A DNA stretch of 34,487 nucleotides from Chloroflexota bacterium (GTDB lineage Bacteria; Chloroflexota; Dehalococcoidia; Bin125), in assembly GCA_028874365.1 (NCBI GenBank), contig JAPPJZ010000031.1:9596-44082 (forward strand), written 5' to 3'. Each line of letters begins with the position of its first letter. Position 1 is the stretch's first letter. This document shows positions 8,666 through 17,236 of this stretch, one piece after another. The notes below the pieces were generated by a model. It was not told where the DNA came from. It saw only the letters and a program-made list of their open reading frames with translations, and did no database searches. A program made the translations under genes and the position numbers.

Positions 8666-9984
8666 TACTGCTCCCGACCGTCCCAGACGAAGCGTCCCTG
8701 TGAAATCGTCAGCGCGACAACGCCGGTCAACGTGTGCCCCGCGAGGGGTGTGTTCTTGCCCATCGACGCCCACGACTCTGGCTCAACGCGGGTGGCCGCG
8801 TCGGTCGACAGCAGCGTCAGGTCAGCCGGAGCGCCGACCTGCAGCGTGCCCAAGCCGCGCAACTCGCCCTGGTCCAGGTTCCATGCGCGTACCGGACCGA
8901 TTGTCAGCCGCTCGATTGCGTCAGCCAACGACAGGCGACCGGCCTCGACCAGCGAGTTCACCACGCCCCAGGCCGACTCGAGGCCCGAGATGCCAAAGGC
9001 CGCCGCGTCGAATTCGCATTGCTTGTCTACGGTCGCATGCGGCGCGTGGTCGGTCGCGACGGCATCAACGACGCCGGCAGCCAGTGCGTCGATGCACGCC
9101 TGGACGTCGGCTTCAGTCCGCAACGGCGGATTGACCTTGGCATTGGTGTCGTAGCGCAAGTCTTCGCTACTACCGGCGACGACGTCGTGGGTCAGCCAGA
9201 GGTGGTGAGGAGTAACCTCCGCCGTCACGTGCAGCCCGCGCGCCCGCGCGTCGGCGATCGCGTGCAGCGACGGCTCGGTCGAGATGTGGCAGGCGTGGAA
9301 TTGCGCGCCCGACGCTTCAGCAAGCGCGATATCGCGCTGGACGATCGACAGTTCGGCGGCAGCAGGTTGGCCACGCAGTCCCAGGCGTGCCGACACCGCG
9401 CCGTCGTGCATGACGCCACCCTGCGCGATCGCCGGGTCCTCGCAATGCTCCGCCAGTGGAATGCCGATATCTGAGAGATACTCAAACGCCTGGCGAGCGA
9501 GCGAGTTGTCCGCGACCGCGTCGCCGTCATCCGAGACCGCAACTGCCCCAGCCGCTCGGAGGGCATCGAGCTCTGTCAGCTCCTGTCCCTTGCGACCCTT
9601 ACTCACGGCGCCGATCGGCAAGACGCGGCAATCGGCGTCCTCCGCGCGCTGCAAAATGCCGTCGATGATTGCCGCCGTGTCCATCGCCGGCTCGGTGTTC
9701 GGCATGGCGCAAATCGTCGTGAACCCGCCGCGTGCCGCCGCCCGCCCGCCGGATTCGATGGTCTCCTTATGTTCCTGCCCCGGCTCTCGCAAATGCGTGT
9801 GCAGATCGACGAAGCCAGGCGACACAATCAGTCCTGACGCCGCGACGCGTCGGGCGCCGTGTGGCGACGAAACGTCCGCGCCAACCTCCGCTATCCGGCC
9901 ATCGACAATCAGCACGTCCAAACGGTCGTCGAGGCCCGAGGAGGGGTCGATCACGCGGCCGCCGTAGACCAGGATGCTGGTCAT
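8665..9984 (-). CDS. pyrC: Dihydroorotase
   Basis: A 439-aa amidohydrolase that cyclises N-carbamoyl-L-aspartate to dihydroorotate. The zinc ligands His62 and His64 and the substrate Arg66 are in DLHTHLREPG; MPNTEPA (99-105) binds substrate; and the metal/catalytic Asp lies in ATDHAPHA. The VSDDGD segment matches the bridging-Asp position of Bacillus-type (class I) dihydroorotases, as opposed to the shorter E. coli type. The start overlaps the pyrB stop as ATGA, and the stop overlaps the carA ATG. Confidence 0.96.
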   Translation of the reverse strand: MTSILVYGGRVIDPSSGLDDRLDVLIVDGRIAEVGADVSSPHGARRVAASGLIVSPGFVDLHTHLREPGQEHKETIESGGRAAARGGFTTICAMPNTEPAMDTAAIIDGILQRAEDADCRVLPIGAVSKGRKGQELTELDALRAAGAVAVSDDGDAVADNSLARQAFEYLSDIGIPLAEHCEDPAIAQGGVMHDGAVSARLGLRGQPAAAELSIVQRDIALAEASGAQFHACHISTEPSLHAIADARARGLHVTAEVTPHHLWLTHDVVAGSSEDLRYDTNAKVNPPLRTEADVQACIDALAAGVVDAVATDHAPHATVDKQCEFDAAAFGISGLESAWGVVNSLVEAGRLSLADAIERLTIGPVRAWNLDQGELRGLGTLQVGAPADLTLLSTDAATRVEPESWASMGKNTPLAGHTLTGVVALTISQGRFVWDGREQ

Positions 9985-11039
9985 GCGCCGCCTCGAATCA
10001 ACAGGAACAGAATCGCCATCCGAACTGCCAATCCAGCCGAGACCTGCGCCTCGATTCGACTTTGCGGGCTGTGCGCCACATTGACCGCGATCTCGACGCC
10101 TTCGTTCATCGGACCCGGGTGCATCACGATCGCTTCGGACGACGCCTCCGCGATGCGTTCAGTAGTGAGCTGGTAGCGGCGCGCGTATTCAGCGGACGAG
10201 GGCAACAGTCTGCCTCGCAGGCGTTCGTTCTGGATCCGTAGCGCCATCACTGCGTCCGCACCGACGATCGCCCGGTCCAGGTCCGACTCGATCTGGACGG
10301 CGGGAAGCGCCAGCGGGTGTTCTCGCTCGGAAGCACGGTTGCTGAGCGCGGAGGGCAGCAATGGGCGCGGAGCGACCAGCGTGACTTCTGCGCCGAGCGT
10401 CGTCAACGACCAGAGATTCGAGCGCGCCACGCGCGAATGCAGAATGTCGCCGACGATGACCACCTTGCGGCCGGAGAGGTCGCCGAACTCCTTGATCAGC
10501 ACGTAGGCGTCGAGCAGCGCCTGGGTCGGATGCGCATGCTGACCGTCGCCGGCGTTGACGATGTGACCATCAATCGTCCTGGCTGCCAGCCAGGGAGCGC
10601 CCGAGGCGTGGTGACGCATGACGACCGCGTCGGCGCCCACCGCCGAGAGCGTATTCAGGGTCTCAACCAGCGACTCACCCTTCTCGACGGACGAGCCTGA
10701 ACCGGACACGTTGATCACGTCGGCACCAAGAATCTTGCCGGCCAGCTCGAACGACGACCGCGTCCTCGTCGACGCCTCATAGAAGAGATTGAAGATCGTA
10801 ACCCCACGCAGCGCCGGCGTCCGTGCCACGTTGCGCTGCAGCACCTCCGCCATTGCGTCCGCCGTGCTCAGGATGCGCATGATCTCGGCTTCGGAGAGCA
10901 CATCGACATCCAGCAGGTGCCGATGTCGCCAGTCCGTGACCGGCTCGACCAGCGGCGTCCGCGCGCCAGCATCCGTTCGTTCATTGCTGTCTGGCGGCGA
11001 TGGTGAGGCTTCCGCGTTGGCGACGGGTTCAGTGACCAC
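9981..11039 (-). CDS. pyrB: Aspartate carbamoyltransferase catalytic chain
   Basis: Transfers the carbamoyl group to aspartate. The carbamoyl-phosphate loop STRTRSSFE is at residues 90-98, HPTQALLDA starts near 170, and MHPGPMNEGVEI gives the C-terminal aspartate-binding loop. The GTG at 11037-11039 is chosen; it overlaps the pyrR 3' end by 11 bases and gives 352 aa. That leaves about 35 poorly structured, Ser/Pro/Glu-rich residues ahead of the usual start at RHLLDVD, so a later start is possible. The frame stays open 25 codons further upstream, inside pyrR. No pyrI or inactive pyrC partner is present. Confidence 0.95.
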   Translation of the reverse strand: MVTEPVANAEASPSPPDSNERTDAGARTPLVEPVTDWRHRHLLDVDVLSEAEIMRILSTADAMAEVLQRNVARTPALRGVTIFNLFYEASTRTRSSFELAGKILGADVINVSGSGSSVEKGESLVETLNTLSAVGADAVVMRHHASGAPWLAARTIDGHIVNAGDGQHAHPTQALLDAYVLIKEFGDLSGRKVVIVGDILHSRVARSNLWSLTTLGAEVTLVAPRPLLPSALSNRASEREHPLALPAVQIESDLDRAIVGADAVMALRIQNERLRGRLLPSSAEYARRYQLTTERIAEASSEAIVMHPGPMNEGVEIAVNVAHSPQSRIEAQVSAGLAVRMAILFLLIRGGA

Positions 11040-11571
11040 GTGACAGCCTTTCGACAAAGATGCCGACGCAGTCCTCGCCGTCGGACTCCGCCAGTGAGAC
11101 GCGGACGTCGTCACCTCGCTGCGTGGGGATGTTCTTGCCGACGTAGTCGGCGCGGATCGGCAACTCGCGATGGCCGCGGTCGATCAGCACGGCCAGCTCA
11201 ATCACGGCCGGTCGTCCGTAGTGGATGAGCGCGTCAAGCGCGGCGCGGATCGAGCGTCCCGTGTAAAGCACGTCATCGACCAGCACAATGACCGCTCCAT
11301 CAATGTCTTCGGGGATCCGCGATGGCTGCATTCGCGCATGCGGCCGTTGAGCCAGATCGTCGCGATACAGCGAGATGTCGATCGCGCCAACCGCAATTCG
11401 GCGACCGTCGATGCCTTCGATCCTCACTGCGAGCCGTTCGGCAAGGGGGACGCCCCGCGTACGCATGCCGACCAGCATCAGACGCTCGGGATCGGGGTGG
11501 CGTTCGACGATTTCATGGGCAATCCGCGTGACGGCCCGATTCATCGCTGCCGCGTCCATCGAGGTCAGCAC
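11029..11571 (-). CDS. pyrR: PyrR: pyr operon RNA-binding regulator / uracil phosphoribosyltransferase
   Basis: A 180-aa type I phosphoribosyltransferase. The PRPP loop VIVLVDDVLYTGR is at residues 95-107, with DISLYRDDL and the VGKNIPT segment typical of PyrR. In other bacteria it binds pyr leader RNA when charged with UMP or UTP and represses the operon; many members also have uracil phosphoribosyltransferase activity. The GTG start is supported by GGAGG with a 7-base spacer and by the overlap with the leader-ORF stop. A matching RNA hairpin lies upstream at 11670-11710, so it probably controls its own operon. Confidence 0.96.
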   Translation of the reverse strand: MLTSMDAAAMNRAVTRIAHEIVERHPDPERLMLVGMRTRGVPLAERLAVRIEGIDGRRIAVGAIDISLYRDDLAQRPHARMQPSRIPEDIDGAVIVLVDDVLYTGRSIRAALDALIHYGRPAVIELAVLIDRGHRELPIRADYVGKNIPTQRGDDVRVSLAESDGEDCVGIFVERLSRGH

Positions 11572-11666
11572 GAGCCGGCCTCCAGATACAAAAGAACCAG
11601 CGACTTGCGCTGGTTCTGCAGCTGGTGCCCGCGTACGTCCAGAGTGGGATAGGGCTTCAGCGTCAT
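11565..11666 (-). CDS. 33-codon pyr leader peptide ORF
   Basis: A short ORF from ATG 11664-11666 to TGA 11565-11567, beginning MTLKPYPTLDVRG and ending LYLEAGSC. An AAGG lies 8 bases before the ATG, inside the 3' strand of the PyrR-binding hairpin. The ORF runs straight through the terminator-like hairpin (11590-11617) and its stop overlaps the first codons of pyrR. This is the layout expected for coupled transcription-translation attenuation: translation of the leader would mask the terminator and deliver ribosomes to pyrR. The peptide sequence itself is not recognised. Confidence 0.6.
   Translation of the reverse strand: MTLKPYPTLDVRGHQLQNQRKSLVLLYLEAGSC
11579..11583 (-). promoter_or_regulatory. 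Shine-Dalgarno of pyrR
   Basis: A GGAGG seven bases before the GTG at 11571, inside the leader ORF. It fixes the pyrR start and is only 7 bases downstream of the terminator-like U-rich tract. Confidence 0.8.
11590..11617 (-). terminator. Intrinsic terminator / attenuator before pyrR
   Basis: A perfect 10-bp stem AGAACCAGCG / CGCTGGTTCT with loop CAAGT, followed on the minus strand by TTT and a further TGT. It stands between the PyrR-binding hairpin and the pyrR Shine-Dalgarno, where a pyr attenuator is expected. The U-tract is short (the last stem base plus three Ts), so termination may be partial or condition-dependent. Confidence 0.75.
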
Positions 11667-11669
11667 CTT

Positions 11670-11710
11670 GTTGACCTTGCCGGCCTCACAGGACCGAGTT
11701 AAAGCTCAAC
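11670..11710 (-). promoter_or_regulatory. PyrR-binding RNA hairpin in the pyr leader
   Basis: On the minus strand GGTCCTGTGAGGCC (11682-11695) matches the PyrR-binding consensus ARUCCNGNGAGGYU. It folds as an upper stem CGGTC/GGCCG closing the hexaloop CTGTGA, then an asymmetric internal loop, then a lower stem GTTGAGCTT (11702-11710) with AAGGTCAAC (11670-11678) that has one G-G mismatch. The lower stem contains the AAGG likely used as ribosome-binding site for the leader ORF, so PyrR binding would be expected to block leader translation. This fits the family rule in sequence and predicted structure; binding itself is inferred. Confidence 0.88.
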
Positions 11711-11806
11711 TGGCGTTGCACCGAGCTTACAGCGCCGGGTTCTGCCCAACTATCACCCGCGATACCATCCCACGTGTTCCACCGTCCGGCTGTGGATCGG
11801 GGATTG

Positions 11807-12010
11807 TCAGACCTCGTCCTCGGCGCGGCGCTGCAGGTCGGGCGGCAGCAGGTTGGGAATCCCGTCCTCGATCGGATAGCGGAAATTGATTCGCTCGGAT
11901 ACCAGTGCGCCTTCGAGCACGTTGCCGTTCTCGTCTTCCCGCGTGACCTCCAGTTTGAGCGGATCGCGGGTCACCGGGCAGACCAGCTGGTCGACCAGTT
12001 CTCGTCTCAT
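11807..12010 (-). CDS. Trm112 family protein
   Basis: A 67-aa protein of the Trm112/UPF0434 (YcaR-like) family: the start MRRELVDQLVCPVTRDPL matches the family's CPxC..PL knuckle, followed by a strand pair and the diagnostic YPIEDGIPNLLP. The usual second Cys of the CPxC pair is Thr here, so zinc binding is probably lost. Eukaryotic and archaeal relatives activate methyltransferases; the role in bacteria is unclear. The ATG at 12008-12010 is chosen over a long upstream extension that has no family similarity and runs into the divergent biotin gene. It is 236 bases upstream of pyrR on the same strand. Confidence 0.85.
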   Translation of the reverse strand: MRRELVDQLVCPVTRDPLKLEVTREDENGNVLEGALVSERINFRYPIEDGIPNLLPPDLQRRAEDEV

Positions 12011-12155
12011 TCGCCACCCCGCATTCACCGTTGGTGCGCGTATCGAGCGCGGCGGGCATACTGCAATACTGTACGCCAACGCGTACGAATGACCATCAAG
12101 ATCCCCCGTGAAGCGAACTACACCGCACCGGGTGAAGAGAGCGGAGTTAGCAACC

Positions 12156-12371
12156 ATGGCCGATGTGAAGTCGCCGATGGCCGGCACCATTTTCGAGTTG
12201 ATCGCTGCGGTCGGTGATGAGGTCGAAGAGGGTGATGAGCTCGTCATCCTCGAGTCAATGAAAATGGAAATCCCGGTCGAGGCGCCTAACAGCGGCACCG
12301 TCGCGGAAATCCACATCGCCCAGGGCGACCAGGTCCAGGAAGGTGACGTGCTCGTCACGCTCAGCGGCTAG
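12156..12371 (+). CDS. Biotin/lipoyl carrier domain protein
   Basis: A 71-aa protein consisting only of a biotinyl domain. The biotin-accepting Lys36 is in ESMKMEIPV, and the fold's symmetric hammerhead strands (SPMAGTI and the later SGTVAEI) are clear. It acts as the mobile biotin carrier of an acyl-CoA or pyruvate-type carboxylase. The start is set by a GGAG nine bases before the ATG; upstream in-frame codons have no family match. The biotin carboxylase gene follows 33 bases later, so the two are probably an operon. No carboxyltransferase gene is next to them. Confidence 0.92.
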   Translation: MADVKSPMAGTIFELIAAVGDEVEEGDELVILESMKMEIPVEAPNSGTVAEIHIAQGDQVQEGDVLVTLSG

Positions 12372-12404
12372 ACGGACCAGCTTGCGAAGGCGATTGCTCC
12401 GACT

Positions 12405-13757
<1,353 letters not shown>

Positions 13758-13782
13758 CCCACCTGACGGCCAACCGAAGAGA

Positions 13783-14620
13783 ATGCACATGAAACTCGGC
13801 ATCTTCAACATGGGCACCGGCATCTCCGATCCGGCTTCGCTGCGAACCATCGCCGAAGCCGCTGAGGCCTCCGCTCTGGAGTCGCTCTGGTGCGGCGAGC
13901 ACGTTGTGCTGCCCAAGCCGCGTCGCGCCCTCCCCCGCCGATCCCGAGCACCATTTCCTTCACCCTGCTGTGGTGCTGAGTTACCTCGCCGCCTGCACCG
14001 AGCGCCTGAACCTCGGCACCGGCATCGTCCTGATTGCGCAGCGCAACCCGCTCGTGTTGGCCAAGGAGTTTGCCTCGGTCGACGTGGTCTCGAACGGGCG
14101 CGTCATCCTCGGCATCGGAGCCGGCTACCTGCAACCGGAGTTCGACGCGATCGGCGCGCCCTTCCGCGAGCGCGGACGCCGCACCGACGAAGCGATCGAC
14201 GCCATGCGCACGCTCTGGAACGAGGGGGATCCCAGCTTCGATGGCGAGTTCTGGCAGTTCAGCGGAATCGATGCTCATCCGAGACCTACCAGACCCGGTG
14301 GAGTTCCCATCCACATCGGCGGACATTCCGAAGCGGCCCTCAAGCGCGCCGCCGAGCGAGGGCAAGGCTGGTACGGCTGGATGCAGGATCCAGAGCAAAC
14401 CGCCGACTACGTTCGCCGCCTGAGCGAGCTATCCGAGCGGGTCGGCCGACCGGAAGAGTTGGGTGAGCTGGAGATCACGATCACCCCGCCGGGCCGACTG
14501 ACCGCCGACGCTATCGACCAGTACGCCGAAGCAGGCGCGCACCGACTGGTCTCGCTGGCCACGCCAAACGAGCGCAGCATGCTCCACGCGGTCGAGCACC
14601 TGGGGTCGCTATCGGGCTGA
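13783..14620 (+). pseudogene. LLM-class F420/flavin oxidoreductase, frameshifted
   Basis: Two overlapping frames together make one luciferase-like monooxygenase-fold protein of about 278 aa. Frame 1 codes the N-terminus (MKLGIFNMGTGI to EHVVLPKP) and frame 2 continues with APSPADPEHHF, LSYLAACTERLNLGTGI, VDVVSNGRVILGIGAGY and PIHIGGHSE, all family motifs. The join falls around 13915-13945 in a C-rich stretch, and removing one base would restore a single frame. It is either a sequencing or assembly indel, or a recently inactivated gene; everything downstream is intact, which favours an error or a very recent event. The ATG at 13789 behind GAAGAG is a likely start. It ends exactly where the convergent phosphotransferase gene ends. 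Confidence 0.8.
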
Positions 14621-15556
14621 TCACTCGCCCAGGTACATCAGCGCGCTTTCCGAGACCCGCTCCACGTCCGACCAGGAGTACCAGGGCGGTACGTCACCGA
14701 TCTCGGACCAGATGCGGTGAATGACGGCCAGCTTGTACATCTGGTGCAGCATCCAGTACCGCAGATCGTGAGCATCGCGTCCCGAGCGCTCAAAGGCGGG
14801 CGCAGCCAGTGGATGATCTTCCGGCGGCGCATTGAGGCCCTTGAGCGAGGCCAGCGCGGTGATCAGTCCCCAGTCCGAGAGCGGATCGCCGAGCTGCGCC
14901 TGCTCCCAGTCGACCACACCGCCGATTGAACCGTCGTCGGCGACGAGGTAGTTGAAGACGTTGATGTCGCCGTGGCAGAGCCGCGGCTCGGGGCTGTCGG
15001 GCAGGTGCTGGTTGAGGATCGCGCCGATCTCGGTGATCAGATGATCGTGGTGGCAGTTGAACGCAATGGCACGAGCGCGGACGGCGTCCAGGTCACGTAG
15101 GGCCGCCTCGTGGCCGGCCGCAGGAGGATCGAGGAACTCCAATCCGTTGCTCTGCCAATCCAGCTCGTGGATCGACTCAACCATCGACCGATAGTTGTCG
15201 ACGACCTCCGGTGTCATCGGGACCACGCCCATGTGCGGATGGTCGAGCCAGGACAAGACAACGTAGGGCGCGCCGAGCGGTGAGTCTTCGCCGCATTCGC
15301 CTAACACCTCCGGTACGGGGATCGGCGACGACCGGAGGCAACGGATAACCCGAGCCTCCCGTCGCACGTCGTAGGGCTGAAAGATGCCCTGCCGACGTTC
15401 CAGCCGCAGCACGACCGGGAGATCGTCCGCTCGCTTGACATGCCAGGTCAGATTCGAGACGCCGCCGTCGAGCCGCTCGGCAGAGGTGACTGTTCCGTTG
15501 ACGCCACAAGCCGACAGCGCCTCGGTCGCCCGCGATGGCGTCAGGTCGATGTCCAT
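14621..15556 (-). CDS. Phosphotransferase-family (APH-fold) protein, copy 1
   Basis: A 311-aa protein of the aminoglycoside-phosphotransferase/choline-kinase superfamily. The catalytic loop HGDINVFN is at residues 195-202, with Asp197 as base and Asn202 as metal ligand, and VVDWEQAQLGDPLSDWG supplies the metal-binding Asp216. The N-lobe shows VVLRLER. Proteins of this type near fatty-acid genes often resemble the kinase domain of ACAD10/11-like enzymes, not drug-resistance enzymes, so a small-molecule or acyl-chain hydroxyl kinase is more likely than antibiotic resistance. It is 4 bases after the thioesterase gene and shares its layout with the paralogue at 16018-16962. Confidence 0.87.
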   Translation of the reverse strand: MDIDLTPSRATEALSACGVNGTVTSAERLDGGVSNLTWHVKRADDLPVVLRLERRQGIFQPYDVRREARVIRCLRSSPIPVPEVLGECGEDSPLGAPYVVLSWLDHPHMGVVPMTPEVVDNYRSMVESIHELDWQSNGLEFLDPPAAGHEAALRDLDAVRARAIAFNCHHDHLITEIGAILNQHLPDSPEPRLCHGDINVFNYLVADDGSIGGVVDWEQAQLGDPLSDWGLITALASLKGLNAPPEDHPLAAPAFERSGRDAHDLRYWMLHQMYKLAVIHRIWSEIGDVPPWYSWSDVERVSESALMYLGE

Positions 15557-15560
15557 CGTC

Positions 15561-15986
15561 TCAGCCGGTCTGCGAGATCGAGTAGGTCACCCGCGCCTTG
15601 GCGATCAGCTTGCCCTGATCGCTGAACAGGTCGACGTCGCCGACGGCCAGCGTGCGGCCTTTCTTGATCACGTTCGACTCGACCCGCACTTTCGTCCCGA
15701 CCGCCGGACGCAGGTAGGAGATGTTCAACTCCGACGTGCCCTGCATCTGCTCCCCAACCCGGCAGGTCGAGAGCACTGCCGCGACCACGCCGATGTCGGC
15801 CAGCGAGGCCAGTACGCCGCCATGCACGCCGCCGCGCGCCCCGCCCGCCGTGTGCCGAGTGATCGGCATCTCCAGCACCGTGCGGCCGCGTGAGATCTCG
15901 GTGAACTGCTCGCCAAAGATGGAGTTGGTCCCATACCGATCTCTGATCTCAGGAAGCGGGACCAGCCACTGGATGTCGTCAGCCAT
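15561..15986 (-). CDS. PaaI-type hotdog-fold thioesterase
   Basis: A 141-aa single hotdog domain. The active-site segment GGVHGGVLASLADIGVV has the PaaI-family HGG turn and the Asp that serves as general base or nucleophile at the helix start. The second half has the TSELNISYLRP strand typical of the family. Such enzymes hydrolyse acyl-CoA or aryl-CoA thioesters; the substrate is not identifiable. It is sandwiched between two APH-fold genes on the same strand (4 and 31 bases away), implying one transcript and a shared acyl-CoA-related role. Confidence 0.9.
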   Translation of the reverse strand: MADDIQWLVPLPEIRDRYGTNSIFGEQFTEISRGRTVLEMPITRHTAGGARGGVHGGVLASLADIGVVAAVLSTCRVGEQMQGTSELNISYLRPAVGTKVRVESNVIKKGRTLAVGDVDLFSDQGKLIAKARVTYSISQTG

Positions 15987-16017
15987 GCCGAGAGTCTAGA
16001 GGCAGCCCGCCCACGCT

Positions 16018-16962
16018 CTACCGCGACAGCAACCGTTCGGTTGGCTCGGCGTACTCCCGTCCAATGTGATCGATACCCCAACCGTGCACGACGGTGAGCG
16101 CGGCTGTCGCCGAGGAGCGCTTGTAGAGCTGATGCAGCGTCCAGTACTGCAGGTCTTCCTCGTCACGCCCGTAGCTGCTGAGCGTGTCGCTCATCACTTG
16201 CCGTGCGCCGTCGGAGAGGTCGAGATTGCCCATGAGATCCTCAACCTGGAGACGACCCCAATCCGACAGCGGGTCGCCCAGATGCGCCTGTTCCCAGTCG
16301 AGCACGGCGGCGACCTGCGGTGGGTCGCCCGGGCGCAGGATGAAGTTGCCAAAGTTCACATCCCCATGAACGAGCATCGGAGGCGGACTGTTGGGGCATC
16401 GTCCCTCGAGGGCTTCACGCAGTCGGCGGATGTGAGGCTCGTCGTAGACACCGAACGACCGCAACCGCTGCGCGATTTCCTCGCGCTCGCGCATCGCCGG
16501 GCCCGATTCGGGCGGCAGCGGCAGCCAGTCGAGGCCGGCGCTGTGCCATTCGAGCGTATGAATCCGGCGCAACGTCTCGCAGTAGGTGCGGGCCGCGTCG
16601 GACTGCATCTGCTGCCGGTTCATCGCTTCTCCGTCGACCCACTCGACGACCAGGCAGCCTCGGCGCTGCGCTGCCGACGGATCGAGATTGGCGCTCATGC
16701 CCAGGACGTTCGGCACCGGGATGCCGGCGCGCGCGAGTTGTTGAAGCAACCGCGCCTCGGACGGCAGATCGTAGGGTGGCAGGATGCCTCGTTCGGGCTC
16801 GATTCTGACCGCGACGGGCGCGGCGTCTTCTCGCTCGACGCGGAAGCTGATGTGCGACTTGCCGCTGAGGCGCTGGACCAACGAGACGGCGCCTTCGACG
16901 CCACAGGCCGATAGCGCCGCCCCGACCAGCTGAATCTCGTCCGCCACCGCAGCCACCGCCAC
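16018..16962 (-). CDS. Phosphotransferase-family (APH-fold) protein, copy 2
   Basis: A 314-aa paralogue of the protein at 14621-15556. The catalytic HGDVNFGN lies at residues 199-206 and the metal Asp222 is in VLDWEQAHLGDPLSDWG, which is nearly identical to the other copy. The N-terminal halves share ALSACGV and the G-(I/L)-x-PYD segment. The start is uncertain because several GTG codons are clustered (16962, 16956, 16947), none with a clear Shine-Dalgarno. It is separated from rpmJ upstream by 23 bases. A small-molecule kinase role is inferred; the substrate is unknown. Confidence 0.85.
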   Translation of the reverse strand: MAVAAVADEIQLVGAALSACGVEGAVSLVQRLSGKSHISFRVEREDAAPVAVRIEPERGILPPYDLPSEARLLQQLARAGIPVPNVLGMSANLDPSAAQRRGCLVVEWVDGEAMNRQQMQSDAARTYCETLRRIHTLEWHSAGLDWLPLPPESGPAMREREEIAQRLRSFGVYDEPHIRRLREALEGRCPNSPPPMLVHGDVNFGNFILRPGDPPQVAAVLDWEQAHLGDPLSDWGRLQVEDLMGNLDLSDGARQVMSDTLSSYGRDEEDLQYWTLHQLYKRSSATAALTVVHGWGIDHIGREYAEPTERLLSR

Positions 16963-16985
16963 CCAGCCCTGCCGGGCCCGACCGT

Positions 16986-17102
16986 CTAGCCCTGGCGCTG
17001 CTTGTTGCGCGGGTTCCGCTTGTTGATGATGTACACGCGTCCCTTGCGGCGGACGATCTGGTCGTCACGGGAGCGCTTCTTGACCGAGGCTCTGACCTTC
17101 AT
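16986..17102 (-). CDS. rpmJ: Ribosomal protein L36, zinc-ligand-free (C-minus) form
   Basis: A 38-aa protein of the large ribosomal subunit. The conserved ends MKVRASVKK and NPRNKQRQG identify L36. The usual zinc-binding Cys, Cys, Cys, His set is absent: the positions are occupied by Ser, Asp, Asn and Asn-type residues ([19 protein letters not shown]). C-minus L36 paralogues in other bacteria replace the zinc form under zinc limitation and are often Zur-regulated. No obvious Zur box is visible upstream. The start has CGGAG five bases ahead. It stands alone, outside any spc-type ribosomal operon. Confidence 0.93.
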   Translation of the reverse strand: MKVRASVKKRSRDDQIVRRKGRVYIINKRNPRNKQRQG

Positions 17103-17236
17103 ACGGGCTCCGATTGCTGCTTTGGCAAGGATCGTACCACGCGAGCCTGGCCGGTCCCGTCGGCGAGTCTGTTGCAGACTCATCACCGACTTGGCGCTAT
17201 CCTCAGGTGGACGGCTCAGGAAGACATCATCTGCTT

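Noticed and set aside
7628-9154. A 508-codon plus-strand open frame across carA and pyrC
   Set aside because: The high-GC antisense frame lies opposite two certain enzymes; its composition is His/Arg-rich and no domain is visible.
11701-11806. Sigma-70 promoter for the pyr operon
   Set aside because: No pair of minus-35 and minus-10 boxes with acceptable match and spacing could be defended on the minus strand here, so no promoter was listed.
14621-16962. Aminoglycoside resistance genes
   Set aside because: The APH-fold is shared by many small-molecule kinases; the context with a thioesterase and the lack of resistance-gene features make resistance unlikely.
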